Shown in pieces: positions 16,110 to 24,737 of a stretch of 64,000 bases of DNA. The stretch spans positions 1,240,001 through 1,304,000 of the forward strand of contig NZ_CP107853.1 of NCBI RefSeq assembly GCF_036013525.1, given 5' to 3'. Source of the stretch: Nonomuraea sp. NBC_00507 (GTDB lineage: Bacteria > Actinomycetota > Actinomycetes > Streptosporangiales > Streptosporangiaceae). The notes under the pieces were generated by a model. The model ran no database searches and was not told where the DNA came from. It saw nothing but the letters and a program-made list of their open reading frames with translations. A program made the translations under genes and the position numbers. Positions within the stretch are counted from its first letter, which is position 1; each line of letters opens with the position of its first letter.

Positions 16110-16524
16110 GCGTCGTGAACCGTCTCCTCCGGCGGCACCCTGGGACCTTCGATGTATGCGTGTGCGTACAGGAGGTCCAGCTTGTCCACGCCAAGCCGTT
16201 CCCTGCTTCGCTCCGAAGATTCCCGTATCACTTGGGCAGACAAGCCCTCAAGGTCGTGGGTGAGGGCGGTCGTTGGAATGTTGGGCTGCCTTCCGAGCTT
16301 GGTGGCGATGACGACCTCATCCCCAACGCCGCGACTGCGGCGCCAGCGGCCGAGCAGCGCCCCTCTCTCCACCCTGAGTGCCATTGACCCCAGTACGCGT
16401 AGTTGTTGGCGGTGTCGATGAAACTGCCGCCAGCCTCGACGAACCGGTCGAGGATGGTAAACGACGTCGTCTCGTCGGTGGTGGTGCCGAACAGCATCGC
16501 ACCAGGGCTCGGCACGCATGGGTC
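16110..16524 (-). pseudogene. Aldo/keto reductase, N-terminal half, frameshifted
   Basis: One frame gives [25 protein letters not shown] and [14 protein letters not shown] (the Asp-Tyr region), the other [14 protein letters not shown] (catalytic Lys strand) and ERLGVDKLDLLYAHAYIEGP. Together these are the first 150 or so residues of an aldo/keto reductase. The C-terminal half is missing. Inactive. Confidence 0.75.
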
Positions 16525-16569
16525 ACAGGCGGGTGTCCAGCCGGCCGGACGGCAGATCACGCCGGCGGC

Positions 16570-17018
16570 GCAGGGGGCTGGCCAATAGGATCAGGCCACT
16601 CAGCACAAACCCGATCATCATCGCCCACAACGCCGTGCGGACGGTGAACGCACCGGCCAGTGCGCCCGGCCAGGACGCCGCCGAGCGGCATCGCGCCAAA
16701 GTTGACCAGTTGTACGCTGGACGTCACCCGGCCCATCAGCTCGCCCGGCACGTACGTCTGGATGAAGCCGGAGAAGACCACGTTTCCTGCCACGACCCCT
16801 GCGATGATCACTACGCCGCCCAGGACGAACAGCGCCAGTCCAGCCCCGCGATCCGTCAGCGGGATCAGCAGGCCGGTGGGGGCCAGGCCTGCTTTGTCGA
16901 GCAGAACGGCCCGCGCGCTGCCTAACCGTGCCGCCATCGGCCGCGCGACCATGGCGCCGACGATGCCGCCCAGTCCGGTGGTCGCGATCGTTAGGCCGGT
17001 CTCGCCCGCGCCGATCCC
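16570..17018 (-). pseudogene. MFS transporter, C-terminal half
   Basis: GIGAGETGLTIATTGLGGIVGAMVARPMAARLG is a transmembrane-loop pair of the second MFS bundle, followed by further hydrophobic segments and GFIQTYVPGELMGRVTSSVQLVNFGAMPLGGVLAG, the conserved motif of the DHA3/enterobactin exporter-like group. The N-terminal half is absent and the frame is fused to a transposase tail. Confidence 0.7.
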
Positions 17019-17023
17019 GACGT

Positions 17024-17174
17024 CGACGGCGCCTCGTCTCTGTATCCCGACCGAGAGATCGACCACTTCGGCAGGTCTATGCGTGGGTGAGCGTAGGGAT
17101 AGAGCCTGGTGCGGCCTGTGCTGGTTCTGGTGACGTTCGTAGGCGGTGAGGAAGGCCGCCGATCCGCTGCGCAT
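17024..17174 (-). pseudogene. Transposase C-terminal tail (rve type, IS3/IS481-like)
   Basis: AYERHQNQHRPHQALSLRSPTHRPAEV is the typical end of rve-type transposases, where the HRPHQAL motif follows the catalytic Glu. It is fused in frame to the MFS remnant, so an insertion or deletion joined the two. Confidence 0.65.
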
Positions 17175-17196
17175 GCTCGTCTGAAGCTGACAGACG

Positions 17197-17233
17197 ACGG
17201 AGGGCCCGGATCGCTTTGATCCGGGCCCTCCGT
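17197..17233 (-). terminator. Strong terminator of the Thr-Pro protein gene
   Basis: A perfect 16-bp stem: ACGGAGGGCCCGGATC, loop GCTTT, GATCCGGGCCCTCCGT. It begins 17 bases after the stop at 17250. Confidence 0.85.
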
Positions 17234-17249
17234 CGTTCGGTGTCGCGTG

Positions 17250-18023
17250 TCAGCCAGTGACCGGGATGTTGGTCTTCACCGGCGTCGGGGTGGGTGCGGG
17301 CTTGGGCTCGTCCTGCGTCTGCGTGACGTTGACATCCCACTCGAACCAGTCGTGGGTCGCCGTCTCGCGATCATCCTTACCGGGATGGGTGGGGGTCGGC
17401 GTGTTGCTCGGCGTCGGCGTCGAGGTGGGCGTCCGCGTGGGGGTAGGGGTCACTGTGGGCGTCGCAGTGGGCGTGGAAGTCGGAGTCGGGGTGACCGTCG
17501 GCGTCGGCGTCTGGGAGGGCGTCACCGTCGGGGTGACCGTCGGCGTCGGCGTCTGGGTGGGCGTCACCGTCGGGGTGGGCGTCGACTCACACTCGACCCA
17601 GAACACCTTGTGCTTGGGCGCACCCTTCTTCCCTGCAAAGTCCCAGAACAACTTGTAGTGCCCGTTCGGCAGGGTCATGTCGACGGTACGGCCATGCCCG
17701 TCCTTGTCGAGTACGAGGGTGCCGCTCTTCACCGTGGTCTCGTCACCCGTGGGCGGCCAGGACTTGATCTCCCAGCTCACCTGCTCGGCCTCGTCGAAGT
17801 TGAACCCGACTAGATAGAACACGCAGACGTGCGGCTCGTCGCGCTGGTCGTCCTCCGGCGTCGTCCACTTGTGGATCTTGACGTCGCCGTTGTCGCCGGG
17901 CGTCCCCTGGACCGCTCCAGCCGAGGCCGTATTGGAGATGGCGAGCACCGCGAGCGCCGCCACCGCGAACATGAGTGCCACTGTGAACCAGCGGCGGACC
18001 GAAGAGAGCCTGGGGGGTGTCAC
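17250..18023 (-). CDS. Secreted Thr-Pro-repeat protein
   Basis: 257 residues from GTG 18023 (GAGG site nine bases before). A signal peptide covers about 8-36 (ending TASAG). A globular domain (about 40-145) contains two cysteines (HVCVFY and VECES) and many aromatic strands. A Thr/Pro/Val repeat tract (about 150-215, units of TPTPTVTPT type) makes a long extended linker. The end [19 protein letters not shown] has a sortase-like motif but no following membrane segment or basic tail, so wall anchoring by sortase is unlikely unless the end is truncated. It should be a wall- or surface-located protein with O-glycosylatable linker. Confidence 0.8.
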   Translation of the reverse strand: MTPPRLSSVRRWFTVALMFAVAALAVLAISNTASAGAVQGTPGDNGDVKIHKWTTPEDDQRDEPHVCVFYLVGFNFDEAEQVSWEIKSWPPTGDETTVKSGTLVLDKDGHGRTVDMTLPNGHYKLFWDFAGKKGAPKHKVFWVECESTPTPTVTPTQTPTPTVTPTVTPSQTPTPTVTPTPTSTPTATPTVTPTPTRTPTSTPTPSNTPTPTHPGKDDRETATHDWFEWDVNVTQTQDEPKPAPTPTPVKTNIPVTG

Positions 18024-18191
18024 GATCGCACCTCGGGGTTTATGAGAGCCACTTGAGCCTCAGATGGCTCGTATGTGTAAAAATGTCACACCCGTTGGCG
18101 GAGCATCTTCAAACGTTCCAAACCGTTATCTACCTGGCCAGATGGTTATGCGTTCGTGTCGCATGTGTCATAGAAACCTCAGGAGCCGATC

Positions 18192-18974
18192 GTGCCGCTC
18201 GATGCCCCCCGCCGACTCATCGGCGCCTCTCTCGTCGCCATGAGCCTCGTCGCCTCGACCTCCGCCGGCGTTGCCGCGTCGCCCGTCACCCTCGCCGCCG
18301 GCCCCTCGGTCACGGCGACCGCACTACCCAAGGCCACCACGTTCACTGAGTTGAGCGGCCTCCCGCAGGACACCGACACGTACGGCAAGCTGAGCGGCAT
18401 CGTGGTCCACCCCGCACGCACGGTGGCCGTCTACGCCCACCCCGGCGGCAAGCCCGCGGCCACCCTCCCGGCGAAGCAGCTCGGCAGCCAGACCTGGGTC
18501 CCGGTGGTGGAGGCGCGCAAGGGCTGGTACCGCGTGCTGCTGCCCAGCAAGCCCAACCACGTGACCGGCTGGATCAAGGCCAAGGGCCTGGAGAAGGCGC
18601 GCAGCCGCTACCGCGCCATCGTGAAGCTGGGCACCAGGCAGTTGACCGTGATGAACGCGAGCAAGAAGCTCGGCACCTGGACGGTGGCTATTGGCGGCCC
18701 TGAGACACCCACCCCGGTGGGCAGGACCTTCCTGCTGGCCCTGATGTCGCCGAAGGAGAAGAAGGCCTACAGCCCGCTGATTCTGCCCCTCGGCACGCAC
18801 TCGCCGACGCTCGACACCTTCGGCGGCGGTCCCGGCACGGTCGCCTTCCACGGCTGGCCGGACCGGAAGGTGTTCGGCAAGGCGGTCACGCACGGCTGCA
18901 TCAGGGTGCCTGCTCGCGCGCTCAAGGTGCTGGCGAAACTGCCTCTTGGGACTCCAGTTCTGATCGCTCCTTGA
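18192..18974 (+). CDS. L,D-transpeptidase (YkuD domain), secreted
   Basis: 260 residues from GTG 18192, with AGGAG eight bases upstream. Signal peptide about 8-30. An SH3-like segment (GIVVHPARTVAVYAHPGGKPAATL to TGWIKAKGL) precedes the YkuD domain (about 140-258). The catalytic signature is FHGWPD with THGCIRVP, giving His and Cys of the HG..SHGCIR motif. The enzyme cross-links peptidoglycan through 3-3 bonds outside the membrane. It is divergent from the Thr-Pro protein with a 168-base shared promoter region. It is complete. Confidence 0.92.
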   Translation: MPLDAPRRLIGASLVAMSLVASTSAGVAASPVTLAAGPSVTATALPKATTFTELSGLPQDTDTYGKLSGIVVHPARTVAVYAHPGGKPAATLPAKQLGSQTWVPVVEARKGWYRVLLPSKPNHVTGWIKAKGLEKARSRYRAIVKLGTRQLTVMNASKKLGTWTVAIGGPETPTPVGRTFLLALMSPKEKKAYSPLILPLGTHSPTLDTFGGGPGTVAFHGWPDRKVFGKAVTHGCIRVPARALKVLAKLPLGTPVLIAP

Positions 18975-19303
18975 GGATGAGGCCAGCGGCCAACGGCTCC
19001 GCCATGCACCAGCGCGAGCTCGTGCATGTGCCGGAAAGAGACGGACGGCGGTGTCAGCAAGCACGCGGACACCTTGACCAGCCGGAGCAACGTGGCGGAT
19101 GAACTGTGGGAGTCGGGACGGTTGGCCGAGGCCGAGCACCGGGCCGTGCTGGAGGCGCGGAGGAGGCCAAAGCGTTGGAGTGATCGCTAGCTCGTACAGC
19201 AGCGAAGTACAGCAACAAGACCGCACGACCCTTACTCCGACGCACAGCATCGCACGACGACTAGAGCAGGCCGAGAAGCGCTCCGCGTGATGTTTGGCTC
19301 CCA
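18975..19303. other. Non-coding arm region before att copy 5
   Basis: No gene is supported; long minus-strand frames are shadows of the transpeptidase. The region carries class II arms. Confidence 0.5.
19194..19216. repeat. Class II arm repeats, copy 2
   Basis: GTACAGCAG, four bases, GTACAGCAAC, ending 88 bases before the att core at 19304. Confidence 0.75.
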
Positions 19304-19346
19304 TTGCAAGCAGGAAGTCAGGAGTTCGAATCTCCTAGGCTCCACC
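19304..19346 (+). repeat. tRNA-Ala 3' fragment, attachment-site copy 5
   Basis: Matches from TTGCAAGCAGG through CTCCACC. Downstream, 65 bases are shared with the sequence after att copy 8. Confidence 0.92.
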
Positions 19347-19353
19347 GCAGGTC

Positions 19354-19388
19354 AAAGGCCACTCCCCATGATCGGGAATTGGCCTTTT
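19354..19388. terminator. Hairpin after attachment copy 5
   Basis: AAAGGCCA...TGGCC-TTTT with an inner CCCC/GGG pairing; ends in four T. A nearly identical hairpin follows att copy 8 at 58859-58893. Confidence 0.65.
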
Positions 19389-19582
19389 CGATCTTGTGCA
19401 GGGCCACCGCGCATCTTTCAGGATGAGCGCCTCAGAAGCGCGGGTCGAGGCAGGCGGCCACAAACGGGGCCATCACACGCAGACCGCCAGCCAGTGCACG
19501 CGCCGCAGCCCTTGCTGGTCGGGCAGTCGTTCGGCGCCCTCCCCGCGCTTGAGGCGGCGGCCAGGCGCGAATGCCGTGCCAT

Positions 19583-19993
19583 TCACTGGGGACGAGTGAC
19601 AGGAACTACCGTAATCAGGTGGTCCAGGCCCTTGAAATCCTTGGGATTGCAGGTGTAAAGGGGTAGCCGGTTCGCGATCGCCACACAGGCAATCATCAGA
19701 TCTGCAGTGCGGGGGCGCGGTTTGCGTCCTGAGGCGATGCCGGCCGTCCACAACTGGCCGTACTCGCGGGCTGCGGTGTCGTCGAAGGGGAGTGGGTCGA
19801 ATTCGGCTTCGGCGGTTTGCAGAATCTTCATTCGCTGGGCGAGTTCTTGCGGCCCTGTCGCCACCAAGACGCCGACCGAGAGTTCCGCGGTGGTGATGGC
19901 ACTGATCATCATCTCATCGGGGAGCTCGTCGGGATCGATGCCGGCGCGCAGGATGAGGATGTTGGTGTCGAGCAGCCCTAGGGCGTGGGTCAT
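19583..19993 (-). CDS. PIN-domain ribonuclease, VapC-like toxin
   Basis: 136 residues. The PIN acidic residues are visible: Asp in GLLDTNILI (residue 9), Glu in AELSVGV (about 37), Asp in ARTADLMIACVA (about 97 region) and the end ADL/NPKDF. VapC toxins cut tRNA or rRNA. Its ATG overlaps the antitoxin stop by four bases. The pair would stabilise the E5 unit. Confidence 0.85.
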   Translation of the reverse strand: MTHALGLLDTNILILRAGIDPDELPDEMMISAITTAELSVGVLVATGPQELAQRMKILQTAEAEFDPLPFDDTAAREYGQLWTAGIASGRKPRPRTADLMIACVAIANRLPLYTCNPKDFKGLDHLITVVPVTRPQ

Positions 19994-20310
19994 CCCTCGT
20001 CCTCCGCGAACTCGCGTCTGCCGTATGCGCGATCGTAAGGGTCGTAGAGATCGTCGTTGACGTGGCGGTCCATGTCCTCGCGATATTTACGGTCGTCCAG
20101 TCGTGGCATGCCACGCGACACGGCGGCGAACTCGGCGCGTGACACGGCCCGGCGTCGGCGGCGAAGAGGGACCAGATCACCGATGTGATGGCCATTACGG
20201 GTAACGGCGTACCGCTCCCCACGCTCCAGACCATCCATGATCTCCGCTGAGCGGTTGCGCAGGTCGCGTTGAGATATCTCGTGGGAGCGGTCGGGCTCAG
20301 GAGTGCTCAC
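19990..20310 (-). CDS. Phd/YefM-type antitoxin
   Basis: 106 residues from GTG 20310 with GGAG upstream; a longer frame to 20358 exists. EISQRDLRNRSAEIMDGLERGERYAVTRNGHHIGDLVPL is the Phd/YefM DNA-binding fold. The C-terminal acidic segment (REDMDRHVNDDLYDPYDRAYGRREF) would wrap the PIN toxin. It probably represses its own promoter together with the toxin. Confidence 0.82.
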   Translation of the reverse strand: MSTPEPDRSHEISQRDLRNRSAEIMDGLERGERYAVTRNGHHIGDLVPLRRRRRAVSRAEFAAVSRGMPRLDDRKYREDMDRHVNDDLYDPYDRAYGRREFAEDEG

Positions 20311-20744
20311 ATCTGGAGTCTCCAACAGGGAGCCATACGGTGCCACTCTGTAGCACATCTCACTGATCGTTCTCGAGATCTTTCACCTAACTCCGAAACC
20401 GGCCGTACGGCCAGACCGGAGGTCAGGGCCGGATCCGCCACGTGATGCCGACACAGATCGGGGCAGTACGTGAGAACGTCCTGCCGCTGGGCGCCCTGGC
20501 GTCCAAAGCCTCGATCTTCTGGGAGGTTGCGCGCCGTGCGACCGCCAGGAGACAACGAGGGTTTCCCGGGTCTCATTGGAAATGAAGAACTCGTGAGCGG
20601 TTCGTGGTTGGCAGCCGCATAGACAGCCTGCGTGACAACCGGCAGAGATGATCACGAACATCAGCGGACGTTTCTCACACTGTCAGGCGTAGGTCACAGG
20701 CTTTGCGTCACCGATAGGAACTGGAGTTTGATTTACCTTGCAAG
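20311..20744. other. Gene-free stretch upstream of the toxin-antitoxin pair
   Basis: No supported gene. The first part holds the TA promoter. Frames across it give no recognisable protein. Confidence 0.4.
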
Positions 20745-20750
20745 CAGCTG

Positions 20751-20797
20751 CCGCCCCGCAGGAAGACCCCGCGCTTGCCGAGGAACACGAAGCTGCG
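20751..20797 (-). pseudogene. Small integrase remnant (type A-like)
   Basis: The translated segment SFVFLGKRGVFLRGG matches SFVFLGKRGAFLRGG of the type A integrase at 2383-2871 and the DNA matches too. It is preceded at 20739 by CTTGCAAGCAG, a short piece of the att core. About 45 bp survive. Confidence 0.6.
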
Positions 20798-21012
20798 TCG
20801 ATAGGTGTTCGGGTCGAAGGCCGATGGCCATCCGCCCCGGCGGTCGGCCTGCTGCGCTGTGCGTTCGGGATCGTGGCGGCGCGCGAACCTTTGACCGGCA
20901 TTCACACGCTGACCTTCATTTGTCGCGCCGCGCGGAGAATGGTTTGTATCAGCATGCTCATGCGATCCGTTCGTGCATCGCTGATGCACCCGCCCCGCGC
21001 GGCAGGCTCGCG

Positions 21013-21453
21013 TCAGCCGATCTGTTCGGCCAGGGCGACGATGATGCCCGCGGGACCGCGGAGGTAGCAGAGCCGGAAGATGCCCTCGTACTGCGCCACC
21101 TCGCCGAGGAGTTCGGCGCCGTGGGCGCGCAGGCGGGCGATGGTGTCGTCGATGTCGTCGACGGCGAACATAACGCGATGCAGGCCCAGCGTGTTGGGCG
21201 GCGGGTTCTCCGGCTCGGCGCAGGACGCCGCGGGGGTGTGGTACTTGGTCAGCTCCAGCTTGCTGTGGCCGTCCGGGGTCCGCATCATCGCGATGTCGCT
21301 CCGGACGCCGTCGAGTCCGACGGTGCGGTCCGCCCAAAGGCCTTCGATCTGTCCCTTGCCTTCCAGTCCCATGCCGAGCTCGGTGAAGAACGCGACAGCC
21401 GCGTCCAGATCGTCGACGACGATGGCGACGTTGTCCATCCGCTGAATGGTCAT
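21013..21453 (-). CDS. VOC/glyoxalase-family protein
   Basis: 146 residues from ATG 21453. Two beta-alpha-beta-beta-beta units: MDNVAIVVDDLDAAVAFFTELGM and LHRVMFAVDDIDDTIARLRAHGAEL. IRFLCYLRGPAGIIVALAEQ-like ending (FRLCYLRGPAGIIVALAEQ) carries the usual metal-binding Glu position. The domain binds divalent metal and acts as isomerase, dioxygenase or binding protein; the substrate is unknown. Complete. Confidence 0.88.
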   Translation of the reverse strand: MTIQRMDNVAIVVDDLDAAVAFFTELGMGLEGKGQIEGLWADRTVGLDGVRSDIAMMRTPDGHSKLELTKYHTPAASCAEPENPPPNTLGLHRVMFAVDDIDDTIARLRAHGAELLGEVAQYEGIFRLCYLRGPAGIIVALAEQIG

Positions 21454-21500
21454 GTCTCCGAGCATAAGAACGCGGCTCGCCGCTTGTGGGGATCCGGTGG

Positions 21501-21705
21501 CTAGAAGCCGGAGTTGCCGGGGCTTCTGACGATGGTGAACGTGGTGGTCGGGTTGGAGAGGCCGCCGGACGGGTGCCCGAGACCTTGGTGTTGGAGAAGG
21601 TGGCGCTGCCGATGATGTTGTCGATGACGATGCCATAGGTGCCGGTCGTGTCAATGGCGACGTTGTCGAACGTGGTACCAAGATGATCTTCACGCGGCGG
21701 GTCTC
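21501..21705 (-). pseudogene. C-terminus of a secreted beta-helix or glycan-binding protein
   Basis: Reading backwards from 21705, FDNVAIDTTGTYGIVIDNIIGSATFSNT and KVSG are followed, after a one-base shift, by GGLSNPTTTFTIVRSPGNSGF and the stop at 21501. The repeat pattern fits the end of parallel beta-helix carbohydrate-active enzymes. Only about 65 residues remain. Confidence 0.5.
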
Positions 21706-21903
21706 GCCGCCGCCAGCGAGGCTGCCTAAGATCCACTCATGGCACCTACCTCGTCGAGCTATTTACACCGCTCCGAAGACGACATCAGCGCCGGTTCGAG
21801 GACGAGCGATGGCAATACCGGCTGTTAGCCGCGAACCCGCTGAAGCCATCCTTCTGTTCGCAACCTTGCAAAGACCGGTAATCCCTATCAGGATGAAAAG
21901 CCG

Positions 21904-22605
21904 ATGAGATCGGCTAACGGGCGCCCTCGCGCCTTCCCCTTTTACATCGTGTGCGATGTATCGCATTCGATGCACACCGCCCGCGAGGATGGGCGGCCCA
22001 CCCCCTTCGAGATTCTCTCCAACTGTGTGGGTGAGCTGCTTTTCGAGCTGGAGGCGGGCGATCCCGGCGTCAGTGAGGCCGCGCATGTCGCCGTGGTGTC
22101 CTTCTCCGACAAGGTCGAGCTGGTGCTTCCGCTGACCAGGCCGTGTGACGCGATCAGGGTTCCGGCCCTGAAACCTGGCAGGCAGACGGATTATCTGACG
22201 GTCTTCAGCGAGCTCGTGAAGATCATTGAGAAGGATTACCGGAAGCTGTCCAAGCAATTCGACGTGCGGGCGCCGGTTGTCTTCTTCATCACGGACGGCG
22301 AGCCGTACGTCGGCCAAAACCATCAGGACGTCGAGATCTGGGGCCCCGCTCGCGACCGGCTGGCGAGCCTTAACCCGGCGCCGTACATCGTGGCGCTCGG
22401 GTTCGGGACGGTGCAGGAGGACACCCTGCGGCGGGTCGCCACCACCCTCAGGGGCGAAGTGCTGGCCTTCGTGGGCGAGATCGGGACAGGGGCGGCCACC
22501 GTGCTGCACGGCATCGCGCAGGCCGTCTCGGACAGCATCAGCGCCTCGGTCAACAGGAACACGGCCGTTCTGCGCGGACCTGGCGGGATGCGGCAGCTGA
22601 GATGA
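21904..22605 (+). CDS. vWA-domain protein, TerY-like
   Basis: 233 residues. The metal site DVSHSMH (residues 18-24) matches DxSxS, the Thr of the second loop lies in GRQTDYLTVF (about 96), and TDGEPYVG (about 132) gives the third Asp. vWA domains bind a partner through this metal ion. The TerY group is the vWA member of the TerY-P triad with a PP2C phosphatase and a kinase, and the next two genes are exactly these. It has no membrane segment. Its stop overlaps the phosphatase start by four bases. Confidence 0.9.
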   Translation: MRSANGRPRAFPFYIVCDVSHSMHTAREDGRPTPFEILSNCVGELLFELEAGDPGVSEAAHVAVVSFSDKVELVLPLTRPCDAIRVPALKPGRQTDYLTVFSELVKIIEKDYRKLSKQFDVRAPVVFFITDGEPYVGQNHQDVEIWGPARDRLASLNPAPYIVALGFGTVQEDTLRRVATTLRGEVLAFVGEIGTGAATVLHGIAQAVSDSISASVNRNTAVLRGPGGMRQLR

Positions 22606-23678
22606 TCAGGGCGACGCTGGCGGGATTACTCCTGGTCATAGGAGCCGGCCCGGTGGGAGCGGAGCCTGGTCCGTCGCCGGAGCCGACGGTAACGGTGACC
22701 GTCACGCCCAGTCCGCGGCAGGGCGGCGGGACGGCGTCGGGCTGGCCGCTGTGGATCCTGTCCGGCATCGCTGGTGGCGGCGCCGTACTCCTCGGGCAGT
22801 TACTGCTCGGCCGCAGGACCCGCACTGCGGCCGACGGCAGAACACCACTCGGTCCGCTCCCCCAGCCGCTGCCCGTCCTGCTGGCGGGCGGCGCGGACTC
22901 GCGCGCCCCAGGCGTCGCACTCGACGGCGGCATGCTCGCACATACCACGGTCCGCGCCGTGAGCATCCGCGGCCGACGCCATCGATATCGCGGCGAACCC
23001 CTGCAGGATGCCTACGCCGTACGGCTGAGCGCGGACGGACGATGGGTCATCGCGGCCGTGGCTGACGGGCTGGGGAGCACGCTGCACGCCGAACACGCCG
23101 CCGCGGTGGCTGTGCGCGCCGCCACGAACCTCTCCCTGACCCCCGACCGCGGCTGGCACGCGGCCTTCGCCACCGTCGCCGGCGAGGTCATGCGCGCCAC
23201 CGCCCGGCTCGGCGGCCAGCCCATTGGCAAACACAGCGCCGGAGCATCGGATCCGCCCGCCACGACGCTGACGATCGGGGTGATCCCCGCGGACGGCAGA
23301 CGAGGGATCGCCGCCTGCGCGGCTATCGGGGACTCGCCGGCGCTGTGGCTCCATGACGGGACGTGGACCGAGATCTTCCCACCCGAAGGGCAGCGACCGG
23401 GCAACGTCACGTCCGCCCTGCCGGACGACCTTGGTGAGCTGCGGGAACGGCAGATCGATTGGGGGCCGGGCGATGTGCTCGTCCTGTGCAGCGACGGATT
23501 CGGGACGGCCATGGGTGGCGGCGGCAGCGTACTCGCCCAGCAGCTCGTCACATCGTGGAGTTCTCCGCCCACGCTGCGCAGCTTCCTGCGCGATGTGGAT
23601 TTCCATCTGTCGACTTACGATGACGACCGGACCGTTCTGGCGTTGTGGGCAGGCCGTCACGACACGGCCGTCCTGTGA
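22602..23678 (+). CDS. Membrane-anchored PP2C-type protein phosphatase
   Basis: 358 residues. A signal-like segment (3-20), a short Pro/Thr/Val extracytoplasmic stretch (PSPEPTVTVTVTPSPRQ), then a membrane segment (about 47-68) and an RRT stop put the catalytic domain in the cytoplasm. PP2C motifs: QDAYAVRL, AAVADGLGS (metal Asp), TTLTIGVI, AAIGDSPALWL, LCSDGFG and DDDRTVLALW. It should remove phosphate from Ser/Thr, most simply on the kinases encoded next. Members of the known triad are usually soluble, so the anchor is unusual. Confidence 0.9.
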   Translation: MIRATLAGLLLVIGAGPVGAEPGPSPEPTVTVTVTPSPRQGGGTASGWPLWILSGIAGGGAVLLGQLLLGRRTRTAADGRTPLGPLPQPLPVLLAGGADSRAPGVALDGGMLAHTTVRAVSIRGRRHRYRGEPLQDAYAVRLSADGRWVIAAVADGLGSTLHAEHAAAVAVRAATNLSLTPDRGWHAAFATVAGEVMRATARLGGQPIGKHSAGASDPPATTLTIGVIPADGRRGIAACAAIGDSPALWLHDGTWTEIFPPEGQRPGNVTSALPDDLGELRERQIDWGPGDVLVLCSDGFGTAMGGGGSVLAQQLVTSWSSPPTLRSFLRDVDFHLSTYDDDRTVLALWAGRHDTAVL

Positions 23679-23699
23679 CAGGAGTGCGGCGGCAGACGT

Positions 23700-24737
23700 A
23701 TGAATCCCCCAGATGTGGTCGAGGAAGCGGATCTGACGCCGTCCACGGATGCCGATGTCTACTCCCTGCGCCCGGGCGGTCAGGCTCGCAGCCTTACGCC
23801 GTGCGAGGTCAGCGGCGTCCCTGGCCGGTTTCTGTTCAAACGGTACGACGAGGAGACGCTGACGGGGCTGGACGAGGACGCTCTGCTCGCCATGGTGCGC
23901 TGGCGGCGTGAACTTCCCCGGCAGGACCGCGCGACACTCGATCGGCGCTGTGCGTGGCCGGTCGCGGCGGTCCGGGACGAGCGGGTCACCGGCATCTTGA
24001 TCAGACCCGCTCCCGAGCAGATGTTCGTCGAGCTCCGCACCCGCCGGGTGCCACGACATCTGGATGAGCTCACTCGGTCGCCCGAGCGGGTGAGCGCCCT
24101 ACGCGACCACTACGGCACGCGCTACTACGAGCCGCCCTACAAGCTGGCCGTCCTCGGCCAGTTGCTCGCGACGATGCAGTGGCTGCACGAGCAGGGATAT
24201 GTGGTGGGCGATCTGCAACTGCGCAACGCCGTCTTCACCATCGACCCGGCACCCGCGGTATACCTGCTGGACTGCGACTCCTGCATACCGGTCGGAGGCC
24301 GCGGTGCCTTGCCGGAGGTCGATCCCGAGCAGTGGAAACTGCCCCGTGAAGGCGGATTCACCCCGGAGTCGGACTATTACAAGTTCGCCTGGGCCGTCGT
24401 GCGGTGCCTTCAGGAGAGCGCCGAGGCGTGGTCGCTCGACGAGGCCGCGCTCGCCAGGGTCCTGCCATTGCGGCATCGCCGCCTGATAAGGCAGTGTCTG
24501 GACGGTGCACCCGAATCGGTGGACATCGCCCGATGGCGGGCGGCGGGCGAGTCGTGGCGGTGGCTCGTCACTCCGGAACGTATCTACGTCGAAACCGACT
24601 CCAACCTGCGCGAGGCGTGGCAGCGGGGGAAGTCCGCGGTCGGGGATGGCTCGCGCGGCCGGCACGGGGGAATCGTGGTGCTGATCGTCGTCCTGGCGGC
24701 GATCGCCCTCGTCGTCGCGGTCACGTTAGGAGTCTGA
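23700..24737 (+). CDS. TerY-P-type protein kinase, tail-anchored
   Basis: 345 residues. FLFKRYDEE carries the likely ATP lysine; the loop VVGDLQLRNAVF replaces HRDLKPxN with GDL..N; LLDCDSC replaces DFG with DCD. GD and DCDS are the hallmarks of the kinases in TerY-P triads (YegI-like), so catalytic residues are present. SPERVSALRDHYGTRYY and the N-terminal half fit the same group. The C-terminus GIVVLIVVLAAIALVVAVTLGV is a membrane segment with only a few residues beyond it (tail anchor). It starts 21 bases after the phosphatase. Confidence 0.85.
   Translation: MNPPDVVEEADLTPSTDADVYSLRPGGQARSLTPCEVSGVPGRFLFKRYDEETLTGLDEDALLAMVRWRRELPRQDRATLDRRCAWPVAAVRDERVTGILIRPAPEQMFVELRTRRVPRHLDELTRSPERVSALRDHYGTRYYEPPYKLAVLGQLLATMQWLHEQGYVVGDLQLRNAVFTIDPAPAVYLLDCDSCIPVGGRGALPEVDPEQWKLPREGGFTPESDYYKFAWAVVRCLQESAEAWSLDEAALARVLPLRHRRLIRQCLDGAPESVDIARWRAAGESWRWLVTPERIYVETDSNLREAWQRGKSAVGDGSRGRHGGIVVLIVVLAAIALVVAVTLGV

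Noticed and set aside
17390..17580. CRISPR-like array in the repeated GTCGGCGTC units
   Set aside because: The repeats encode the Thr-Pro tract in frame, have no spacers of constant length, and no cas gene is present.
20739..20750. A ninth att copy at CTTGCAAGCAG
   Set aside because: Only 11 bases match and no T-arm follows. It may be a scar beside the integrase remnant but cannot be counted as a site.
20708..21736. Single 342-residue minus-strand protein
   Set aside because: It joins a beta-helix remnant, a shadow of the VOC gene and an integrase remnant; the real gene (21013-21453) is in another frame.
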